Under the pieces are notes generated by a model. That model did not search any database and was not told the origin of the DNA. It saw only the letters and a program-made list of their open reading frames with translations. Shown in pieces: positions 7,654 to 15,973 of a stretch of 22,760 nt of DNA; position 1 is the stretch's first letter; each line of letters opens with the position of its first letter. This stretch comes from a virus. Position numbers and translations under genes: made by a program. The stretch is taken from the IMG/VR virus record IMGVR_UViG_3300025759_006410, positions 1 through 22,760 of that record; one strand, given 5' to 3'.

Positions 7654-10600
7654 TACTTAGTACCAACTTTTCTTTTGTTTTGTTCTAAGGCTGTATTATA
7701 CTTCATAAATTCTTTATCACTAGACATTAACCTAATAATAACATTTTGCCATATAGGGTAAAAATCAGGATAATCTGCAATTACTGAGTAGCCATATGCT
7801 GCAACTTGACTTCTTATTGTAAATGCAACAGGGTCTTTAGAGTTTCTCCACCAAGTACTACTATTTCCTAACTCTACAGATAATTCTTCTGCGTCTTTAA
7901 AAGCTTCATAAAACTCTGCAAATCCTTTACCTGCTTCTGTACTTAGAGCGTAATCACTTGTTAGCCATTGTGTTCTCATTTCATCAAATCTAACTTGTGA
8001 TGTAGGTGTATCAGTTTGACCATAAGCTCTCAAAAATCCTGGTCTTGTATCCATTAAAGCAAGTCTATATGCTTTTTTATACATATCTTTTTCAGCAGAT
8101 GACATGTTTGGATTGTCTTCTATATCTCTACTAAATTTTTTGTATTGTACTCCTGCTGCTGAATCATTTGCATATAACATATAATCGCTTGGATTCATAG
8201 TAGCTTGTGCAATCATGTCAGCATAGGAACGTTCTATTTCTGGATTATCATAATTTAAAAATTGATAAGTTGTTTTAAATCTAACAAGATTATCAGCATT
8301 TTTTTCTTTCCAAGTTTTTACTGTTGCATTAAATGTTTTAGCTCTTACATCTCTTTCTCTAGAAGATGTTGTTACATAAGAATGTTCAAATCCATATTTA
8401 CCATAAAACGCACTAGCTGCAGCAACATTATCTCCGCTATATTGGTCAAGTAATTGTTGATATTCTCCAGTTAAAACTGCTGTCATCCACCATTTACCTG
8501 ATTTATCTTTTACAGCTGATTCAAATACAGCACCTGTCATAAATCCAAATTGCGAAAGAAATCTATAAAAGTTTAACCATCTACCTTTATGCGCAGAGTA
8601 ACGCATCAATGCTAAATCTAATATAGCTGGTGTTAGTACACCTTTAGGCAAGTCTATAGGTAAATTGTTGTTTTCTAAATAAGCATTTGTTAAATCATTT
8701 ACATTTAACATATTTCTAGTTCCATCCCACTCAGGATATATAGCATATATATATTTATCTAGTTCTCCATTGTTAAGTAATCGTTCTTCATCGTGACTAG
8801 ATTTAATAGCATCCCAAACATCAATTGTTGCTTCAGCACGCATATGTTCTACTTTTGATGACATTTCCCAACGTTCAAAGTTATTATCTGGGTCTACGTA
8901 TGTTTCTAATACAGCTTCTCTTACTAAGTCTACACCAGCTTTAGTATCACCTAGACTTGCTCTTAGTTTGTCTAGATATGGTATACGTCCACCAGATAAA
9001 GCTTCTATAAAATTGTCTGGTGGTGGGAATGAACCAAAGAAATCATCTGCAAACTCTTGAGATACATTAGTTTTATCAAATAACCATTTAGTTCCAAAAG
9101 ATACTAATGGTGTTGTTGATGGGTATACCTGTGAACTTATCATGTTTATACCTTGAGCAAAACCTCTAGCAATCATTTTAAATGCACTATCTTGTCCAAA
9201 TAACAAGTTATTAAATTTAGCATTAAAAGGCATAATAAACATATCTTCACCTGTATCAGGGTCTTTTACAAATGTACCTTGATTTTCATAAGAATAAACA
9301 TTACCTGCTGCTCTTAAACCTTTGTAAGTAGTTGCACCTTGTCTAATGTAATAAGGATTCATAGCAGTTAACTTAGACCACCTTCTACCCATTTCAAAAA
9401 ATACTTCAGGGAATGGAAATATATTTCTACCTATTTCAGATATTCTATGTCTAGTTTTAGTATCATATAACAATTCTTTAAGACTATGTAATGCGTGGCT
9501 AGATGCTAAATCACTTATAGTTTGATAATTATCTATTTTACCTGATTTAAGCGCAGCTGTTCCTTTTAACTCCTGTATTACGCTATTAGGTATTGCAGCA
9601 GCAACTGCTTCAGCAATAAGTTCTTTCTGTAATTTAGGTGTAAATTCGTCAAAGTAACTTGTTAAATATAACCATCTGTATTCTTTAAATTTAGGAGAAC
9701 GGTGTAATCTTGCTAATGGTTCTGATAACAAAAAGTTAAATGTATTATTTAACATAGAATCTAACTTTTCATTTGCTTTTGCTAATTGACTTTCAGCTAT
9801 TTTAGGGTCTTTAATTAATACCTTACCTGCATCAAAAGTTTCTTGGTCAACTATAAGTTTGAAACCATTTCGCATGTCTCTTTCTTGTTTAATAGAATAT
9901 TTAGCAAAAACGTCTTTAGTATCTGGTGCTAAATCAAATTTAACTGTTTTACCATCAATAACTTTTTCTACTTTACCTGTAATAATTCCTTGACGTAACT
10001 CTAAATCGCCTGTATCGGTAAAACTATTATCGAACCAATGTTGTCCTTTTTTTGGACCTACATCATAAATACCATAATGTTTACCTTTTTGCATAGACAT
10101 ACCTGTTCTCATTCGGATGCCAGCTTCTATCTTATTAAGATGTTCTAGTAAACCTTCTTCTGTTTTTAATTTATTCATATTTGAACCCATAGTGGCAATG
10201 TAATTATCAATCATTTTTGCTGCATCACTACTTACCATCCATTGTGCAAGTTCATCAGTACCCCAACCTAATTCTACAATTTTTCTAGCAAAATCATCAT
10301 GTCTAAGTTTTTGATACTGTACTATATAACCTTCTAATGATTTTGGATTATCAGCAGATACAGGTACATAATTAACAAGTTTACTGTTTATGTTTTTGTA
10401 ATTTAATCCTTGATATCCAAAGTTTGCAGCTAAAGCATCATGAAATATAGTACTCATAGTTATATCGTTTATATCTTCACCTGAATCAATAATTTGTTTC
10501 ATTAATTTTTTTAACATTGAACCTTTTGGTAATTGACCATATGAATAAGTCCATTGTAAAGTTTTTAATGGATGGTCAAATAAACTTGTTAAATCAGGGT

Positions 10601-13598
10601 GTATAAAAAATGCTAACTGTTCTTCAAACATAACTCTCTGTGTCAAAGCAGGTTTAGCAATAGCTTTAGGTTTAAAGTATGTATTTGTCCAAAAATCCCA
10701 AACTGCTGTAGCTGCATCATTTTCTATTTTTGTAGTAGGTATTTTAAGTCCTGCAAAAAAACCTTCTTTTTCAATTAAGTTTTTCATATTATCTAATGCA
10801 TTACTAGCAAAACCTCGTTTAGATATTAAAGGTTCTATTTCTGTGAAATACCTACCCATTAACCTATTCATCATTCTATTGTTTGTTAATGGCGCACCTT
10901 GGTCTGCTGTTTCTGATAATAAACTTGCAGAAGGAATAAACTGTGTTTCTCCTGTATCTGGATTTGTTATTTTAGGACTAAAAGAATCATAGACTAAATT
11001 ACCTTCTGGGTCAGCCATATATCCTTTAAGTTGTGTTTCATCTCTATATAATTCATCAAATCTACGTTTCATAACTTCATATCTTGCTGTACCTGCACGT
11101 TCTTTTACTAACTGTAAATCAGCATCTTGTAATCTTTTAGCAAATTTATTAGCAGAACTTACTGACCAGTTTTTTATATTTGCAAAATCTTGCAAAATAA
11201 TGTCTGCTTTAGCTGTACCATAACCTGTACTACGCAAGTGTCTTTTTAAAGTTTCAAATGCTTTTTGTCTACTAAAATAATTTAAAGATGATGAGGGTTG
11301 TACAGATAACATTTTACGCCATTGAGGTGACATACCTTCACTAAATTCAGCATAAAATCCTAAGTTTCTACCTAAGTTATTATCACCTGTTCTATTCCAT
11401 CTATAAAATTCTTCTTTGTCTAAAACACGTTTACCATCTAATATTTTTGGTTTTAACATTTTTAATCCACCAGCATTAAATTGTCTAGGTAAGTTAGCTA
11501 CACTATCTACAGCATTAAGAGTTTTATTAGCCATTCTTCCAGCCATGCTACCTAGTGAAGGAACTGTAACAGGTGTGCCTTTAGCAGCCGTTAAAGCGCT
11601 ACTAAGCAGGTTAGATTGTCCTTTAGGTAATGTATCTAGTTTAAATAATTCGTTCATGCCAGGTAGTTTTAAGCCTTGGTCACTATAAATTTTAGTAAAT
11701 AAACTTTGCATATCTTCTAAATTGTCTATTTCGATAGTTAATTTTTGTACTTTTTCAGGAAATTTTTGTGTCCAAGGAATGTTGTCTAATTGAGACCAGC
11801 TTTTGTTTTGTACTAAATTATCAAGTATTCCACCGTTAGTTAATTTATTAACTATTTTTTCTGTTGTTGTGTCAAACATACCTGTTGCACGACCGCCAAA
11901 CAGACCATATTCTTTACGTAACTTGTTAGTTTTATTTCTTGCACCAATAACAGTGTCACTTAAATCCTGAACTAAATTTTTATCTTTTACTTTATAATCA
12001 AAATTAGTAATAAAATTATCTACGTCATCTATTGCTTCTCCTGTTACTGGATTAGCTTTGTTAGTTTTAACCCAATCAGTAATTATTTCTTCACGTTTAA
12101 CAGGTGTAAATAATTCAGTATCATCAAATTTATTTAATTTATTTAATGATTTAGTAAGTTTGCTTGTTTTCTGTAAAAACTTAACTACTCCGCCACCAGC
12201 TATTTCAGGTAATATTCTTTCGTAACCATCAATCCAACCAGACATTGTTTTGTATTCATCACTACCTACATCATATCGAAGAGAAGCTTGATACCTACCA
12301 GAAGAATATGGTGTTTGTATTCCTAATATTTCATTCATATTAGCTTGTTTATTTTCTGCATATTCTTGTGCTAGCTCTGGATTGTATATAAATTTTCTAC
12401 CAGCAAAAGCTTCTATTTGTTGAGGTCTTTGTATGGATGTCCAATGTATAGCACCATTTTCATTTGGTTTAACAATAGGTTGTCCTACGTTTGCATAGTA
12501 TATTTTTTCTGCATCTTGTTCTGACCAACCACGTTGTACTAACTCAAGAATCTCTGGTTTGTAATTACCTTGACTATCTTTAGCCATTAAACTTTCAACA
12601 GTAATAATATTGTTTCTATTGTAGTTTACTGGTTGACTAGAACGTACTTGATTAAGCATTTCAAATAAATAAGCTTCTCCACCTTTATCTTTAGCTTCTT
12701 GTGCAAACGAAATCCAATCTTTAGTTTCTTGTAACCAACCACCTTTTTTACCAAGACTTTGTACATTTGTAGTACGGAAGTCAATAGGTATAAATTGTTG
12801 AGCATATTCTTGTGTTTCGCCTCTTTCCATGTATTCATCCATAGCATTCATCTGTTGTGCATATGCCCAGGTTCTACCATTAAATAAAGCTTTGTTTTCA
12901 GGTAACAATAAGTTAAGACCAGGTATACCAAGTAATCCTTTTTTAAGAGGGCTTAATGCTTCATATTCTTCTGGTGTAACTAATTCACCTGTTGTTTTAT
13001 CAATAAATGGTTTTTGTATAGAACTACGATAACTAGGTGTATATTTAGCATATGTTTCACTTATTGCATCAAATGTAGCTATAGTCCACAAAGATAAGTT
13101 TTTTGCAAATTCTATTGGATTTGTAAACTCTTCAGGTGTTAAATCAATTTGTCCTATTGGTGTATCAAATTCTCCACCATCTTCAGGTATTTCTAATGGT
13201 GTAACAGCTTCTAAAGCTTTACGTGCAACATAAAGACCATTATCAATTAAATAACCTATACCAAAAACTTGTAACATATTCATAGTCATGTCGTCATTGT
13301 ATCCTTTAGACTTATAATCTTTAGATACTTCTGCCCAGTCATTAGCAGCTTGTACAGCTTTTTCTTGTACAAATAAATCAGTTAAATCTTGTACTGACTT
13401 TGCGTCTACAGGTATATCTGATTCTGCTAATGGTTTAAGTATCTCAGGAGGTAATACAGCATAACGTTCAGTAAAGGCTAGAAACCTTTGCTCAAAGTTA
13501 GGATTGGCGTCTAGGTAATCATTATATTGTTTATAACGTGCTTTTTGACGTTGACTTTGATTACCAAAGTTTTCTATATCATAGATATCATTAAACAT
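7653..13598 (-). CDS. Giant virion protein, 1981 aa, probable ejected/internal protein
   Basis: This one frame takes up about a quarter of the window. ATG at 13598 overlaps the upstream stop (TAATG) and no Shine-Dalgarno is present. The protein is mostly helical and charged, with many aromatic-rich patches (for example WLNFYRFLSQFGFMTG near residue 1650 and STWWRNSKDPVAFTI near 1900). I looked for lytic transglycosylase, peptidase and single-subunit RNA polymerase signatures (such as an HDS motif with an R...K...YG helix) and found no convincing match. Size, position next to portal and lack of a leader peptide point to a large internal virion protein comparable in role to T7 gp16 or the N4 virion protein. 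That comparison is inference, not homology. The reading frame is intact throughout. Confidence 0.85.
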   Translation of the reverse strand: MFNDIYDIENFGNQSQRQKARYKQYNDYLDANPNFEQRFLAFTERYAVLPPEILKPLAESDIPVDAKSVQDLTDLFVQEKAVQAANDWAEVSKDYKSKGYNDDMTMNMLQVFGIGYLIDNGLYVARKALEAVTPLEIPEDGGEFDTPIGQIDLTPEEFTNPIEFAKNLSLWTIATFDAISETYAKYTPSYRSSIQKPFIDKTTGELVTPEEYEALSPLKKGLLGIPGLNLLLPENKALFNGRTWAYAQQMNAMDEYMERGETQEYAQQFIPIDFRTTNVQSLGKKGGWLQETKDWISFAQEAKDKGGEAYLFEMLNQVRSSQPVNYNRNNIITVESLMAKDSQGNYKPEILELVQRGWSEQDAEKIYYANVGQPIVKPNENGAIHWTSIQRPQQIEAFAGRKFIYNPELAQEYAENKQANMNEILGIQTPYSSGRYQASLRYDVGSDEYKTMSGWIDGYERILPEIAGGGVVKFLQKTSKLTKSLNKLNKFDDTELFTPVKREEIITDWVKTNKANPVTGEAIDDVDNFITNFDYKVKDKNLVQDLSDTVIGARNKTNKLRKEYGLFGGRATGMFDTTTEKIVNKLTNGGILDNLVQNKSWSQLDNIPWTQKFPEKVQKLTIEIDNLEDMQSLFTKIYSDQGLKLPGMNELFKLDTLPKGQSNLLSSALTAAKGTPVTVPSLGSMAGRMANKTLNAVDSVANLPRQFNAGGLKMLKPKILDGKRVLDKEEFYRWNRTGDNNLGRNLGFYAEFSEGMSPQWRKMLSVQPSSSLNYFSRQKAFETLKRHLRSTGYGTAKADIILQDFANIKNWSVSSANKFAKRLQDADLQLVKERAGTARYEVMKRRFDELYRDETQLKGYMADPEGNLVYDSFSPKITNPDTGETQFIPSASLLSETADQGAPLTNNRMMNRLMGRYFTEIEPLISKRGFASNALDNMKNLIEKEGFFAGLKIPTTKIENDAATAVWDFWTNTYFKPKAIAKPALTQRVMFEEQLAFFIHPDLTSLFDHPLKTLQWTYSYGQLPKGSMLKKLMKQIIDSGEDINDITMSTIFHDALAANFGYQGLNYKNINSKLVNYVPVSADNPKSLEGYIVQYQKLRHDDFARKIVELGWGTDELAQWMVSSDAAKMIDNYIATMGSNMNKLKTEEGLLEHLNKIEAGIRMRTGMSMQKGKHYGIYDVGPKKGQHWFDNSFTDTGDLELRQGIITGKVEKVIDGKTVKFDLAPDTKDVFAKYSIKQERDMRNGFKLIVDQETFDAGKVLIKDPKIAESQLAKANEKLDSMLNNTFNFLLSEPLARLHRSPKFKEYRWLYLTSYFDEFTPKLQKELIAEAVAAAIPNSVIQELKGTAALKSGKIDNYQTISDLASSHALHSLKELLYDTKTRHRISEIGRNIFPFPEVFFEMGRRWSKLTAMNPYYIRQGATTYKGLRAAGNVYSYENQGTFVKDPDTGEDMFIMPFNAKFNNLLFGQDSAFKMIARGFAQGINMISSQVYPSTTPLVSFGTKWLFDKTNVSQEFADDFFGSFPPPDNFIEALSGGRIPYLDKLRASLGDTKAGVDLVREAVLETYVDPDNNFERWEMSSKVEHMRAEATIDVWDAIKSSHDEERLLNNGELDKYIYAIYPEWDGTRNMLNVNDLTNAYLENNNLPIDLPKGVLTPAILDLALMRYSAHKGRWLNFYRFLSQFGFMTGAVFESAVKDKSGKWWMTAVLTGEYQQLLDQYSGDNVAAASAFYGKYGFEHSYVTTSSRERDVRAKTFNATVKTWKEKNADNLVRFKTTYQFLNYDNPEIERSYADMIAQATMNPSDYMLYANDSAAGVQYKKFSRDIEDNPNMSSAEKDMYKKAYRLALMDTRPGFLRAYGQTDTPTSQVRFDEMRTQWLTSDYALSTEAGKGFAEFYEAFKDAEELSVELGNSSTWWRNSKDPVAFTIRSQVAAYGYSVIADYPDFYPIWQNVIIRLMSSDKEFMKYNTALEQNKRKVGTK

Positions 13599-14044
13599 TA
13601 TGTATTAAAGTTATAATTTTGTCTAGCGCGTGTATTCTTTAATTGTTTAATATATATATTGTTTTGATTTCTTGCATCTAGTACATCTAGTAAAATATTT
13701 ACATCATCCTGTGCAGATGCAATTTCTTCAATACCAATACTCTGTCCTGTAGCTCCACCAGCTCTAGGGTCTTGTGTTACTAATTCTGTACCTGTAAATA
13801 CTTCTGGTTTATTTTGTTTTACTATTTGTTCTCCTGTAGGTGCAGTTCTAGGTAAACCACTAACTGCTTGTTGCCCTTCTACAAAAGCTTTATTTTCTCC
13901 AGATTTTGCATCAGGCAATCTACGTATAGGTTGTTTAGTACTACCTGGACCACCATCAGTCCTTTGTGATAATGCACCTGGACCACTTACAGCAGCAGGT
14001 TTACGAGGTTCTCTTAAGCCACCTCTAGTACGATTCTTTGCCAT
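13598..14044 (-). CDS. Disordered minor virion protein, 148 aa
   Basis: ATG at 14044 has an AAGGA eight bases upstream. Residues 2-80 are basic, Gly/Pro/Arg-rich and low in hydrophobics: NRTRGGLREPRKPAAVSGPG, then ALSQRTDGGPG and RRLPDAKSG. This indicates a disordered tail. Residues about 100-140 form a helix (IEEIASAQDDVNILLDVLD) followed by a basic end. The 'VSGPGALSQRTDGGPG' stretch looks like a short conserved motif rather than random sequence, but I cannot attach a function to it. It sits between portal and the giant protein and is translationally coupled to the latter, so a linker or packing role inside the head is plausible. Confidence 0.75.
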   Translation of the reverse strand: MAKNRTRGGLREPRKPAAVSGPGALSQRTDGGPGSTKQPIRRLPDAKSGENKAFVEGQQAVSGLPRTAPTGEQIVKQNKPEVFTGTELVTQDPRAGGATGQSIGIEEIASAQDDVNILLDVLDARNQNNIYIKQLKNTRARQNYNFNT

Positions 14045-14189
14045 TATAAAATTCCTTTGTTATTAATATAATAATACCTTTTTGTGGAGTTATAATTTCA
14101 GTTACATTTTCTGACAGTATATCTAATTCGTCAGTTACACCGTATTCTTGATAAATCATATCCCAAAATTCATTCTCTACAAACTCCAT
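14025..14189 (-). CDS. Small acidic protein, 54 aa
   Basis: This gene fills the gap between portal and the 148-aa gene. The ATG at 14189 overlaps the portal stop as TAATG with AGGA upstream. The frame runs 54 codons to TAG at 14025, overlapping the next gene by 20 bases. The protein starts MEFVENEFWDMIYQEYG, is acidic, and has a hydrophobic strand near its end (KGIIILITKEF). No family recognised. The tight coupling and the lack of any other use of the gap favour a real gene, but it is short and could be fortuitous. Confidence 0.55.
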   Translation of the reverse strand: MEFVENEFWDMIYQEYGVTDELDILSENVTEIITPQKGIIILITKEFYNGKESY

Positions 14190-15973
14190 TACATTCCTAA
14201 TGCTTGTGCAACAGTAGGAGGTTGTCCACCTTGTTGCGCTAACATTTGTTGTTGTTGTATCATAGCCATTTGCTCAGGTGTCATCTGTGGCTCTTCAGGA
14301 GTGTAAAACTGTCTTAGAATATCAAGTACATTACCTGGATTTTCATATATAGCTATTGCAGCCATTGTTGCTTGCATGTCACCTTGTGCTGACCTAGCAA
14401 GTATTGAATCATATAAAACAGTTTCTGCTTTATTTTTTCTAATACGCTCTTGTACCTTAGCTACATTTTCAAGACCATCAATATTATCTTGTAATGTTTC
14501 TATATCTATAACACCAGCTTGTAGTAACTGTAAACCAGTAACAATCTTCTGTGGCTCATCAAATCCTGCCATAACACCATAGATACGTCTTGTTCTATAA
14601 TCTCCACCAATATCTACTAATGGTTGATAGTTTTCAGAAAATGCAGTACCGTTTAAATAACCTGCTATAGGTTTCTTAGTAATACCTGTTTGATAAGACA
14701 TGATTGTATCCATCTCTAATCTTTTTGCATCCATCTCTGTTAAACCAACTTTAATTAATTCTCTATATTCATTAATCATTAATGACATTGTTGAGTTAAG
14801 TTCTGACAATCCTGCACCAGTAACAAAAGAGTTAGGTGACTGTGAGTCATCAGTAACTGGATAACCACCTACCATACGTAGTTGTCTTTCTAATCTATCG
14901 ACTTGTTGGAACAACTGATACGGCATATTGTTTTGTGGTTTAGAAACTTGTGTACCTGGTGACAAATAGTTTATTGCAAATCTACCTTTTCGGTATTGTC
15001 CGCTCTCTATCTCACCTGATATGTTAGTTTCTGTGAAAACACTATCTTCCATAGCTATTGCTGACATAATGTTTATCTTTGCCATCATAGCCATTAAACC
15101 TATTACGTGGTCATACTGACCTTTTAGTTGGTCAAAAGATACACGCTTAACAAATACAAATGGAGGTGTACTTAATGTATTAGGTATAAAATCTAATATT
15201 AAATTTCTTTCAGGGAATATAATGTATGTTCCACCTTGGTCATAATATTCAATAATCCTTACACCTTGAGAAGTATTATCCTCCCATTGTTGTTCACGAT
15301 TAGTGTCATATGACATAAACGGTGTTGCATAGTCTTGATACTCTTGACCTGTATCATCTTCGTCATCTTGTTTTAAAATCTCTTTAGCAAACTCTGGATA
15401 GATTTGAGCTAGTTTATATCTAGGTACTCTACGTACAACAGCTAACTCTCTTGGTTTTTGGTCAGGTCCAAAGTTTCCTGGAAATGTATCAAAAGGGTCT
15501 CTTAGTTCTGCTGATGGATAGTAATAACCGTTAGCATCTCTTTTTGTTGAGATAACCCATGCACAGAAACCATAACCTGGTAACCACCTAGCAGCTTGTG
15601 CTAACTGTAAGTTAAGGTTTTGTTTTTCATCATAGCTAGTAACAATACGTTCTAGTTTCTCTGCACGATTTTTTGCTCTAGCAGAATCTACTTCATTAGG
15701 TACATCTACTCGTACTTGAGGTACACCTGAAATCTTTTGTGCAAGTCGGTCAATACCAGACTGCAACATGTTAGGAGCTGGTAGTAAATCAGCATCAGAG
15801 GTTTCCATTGTGTCACCTAGTAATGCTTTAATACCATCTGGTCCACCATTTAAAATAGCTTTAATTCTAGCTTTACTAACTTGTCTATCTTGTACGTTTT
15901 TACCAGATGTTAAGTTAGCAGCATTAGCTATAACTTCTTTATAATTTTTTACATCTATGTTTTCTATTCCCAT
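14189..15973 (-). CDS. Portal protein
   Basis: A 594-aa protein directly after the terminase, which it overlaps by ten bases. Size, position and layout fit a portal, the dodecameric ring at one capsid vertex through which DNA passes. The N-terminal half contains LLPAPNMLQSGIDRLAQKI and ELRDPFDTFPG, the wing region typical of podovirus-like portals. The centre holds a long helical segment (GLSELNSTMSLMINEYRELI, about residues 395-414). The C-terminus is a Gln/Met-rich tail (MTPEQMAMIQQQQMLAQQGG), common in portals and usually disordered. No catalytic motif is expected or seen. The main alternative, a minor head protein, is unlikely at this size next to terminase. Confidence 0.9.
   Translation of the reverse strand: MGIENIDVKNYKEVIANAANLTSGKNVQDRQVSKARIKAILNGGPDGIKALLGDTMETSDADLLPAPNMLQSGIDRLAQKISGVPQVRVDVPNEVDSARAKNRAEKLERIVTSYDEKQNLNLQLAQAARWLPGYGFCAWVISTKRDANGYYYPSAELRDPFDTFPGNFGPDQKPRELAVVRRVPRYKLAQIYPEFAKEILKQDDEDDTGQEYQDYATPFMSYDTNREQQWEDNTSQGVRIIEYYDQGGTYIIFPERNLILDFIPNTLSTPPFVFVKRVSFDQLKGQYDHVIGLMAMMAKINIMSAIAMEDSVFTETNISGEIESGQYRKGRFAINYLSPGTQVSKPQNNMPYQLFQQVDRLERQLRMVGGYPVTDDSQSPNSFVTGAGLSELNSTMSLMINEYRELIKVGLTEMDAKRLEMDTIMSYQTGITKKPIAGYLNGTAFSENYQPLVDIGGDYRTRRIYGVMAGFDEPQKIVTGLQLLQAGVIDIETLQDNIDGLENVAKVQERIRKNKAETVLYDSILARSAQGDMQATMAAIAIYENPGNVLDILRQFYTPEEPQMTPEQMAMIQQQQMLAQQGGQPPTVAQALGM

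Noticed and set aside
7653-13598. Virion RNA polymerase (N4-like) for the giant protein
   Set aside because: No convincing set of polymerase motifs A, B and C could be found; size alone is not evidence.
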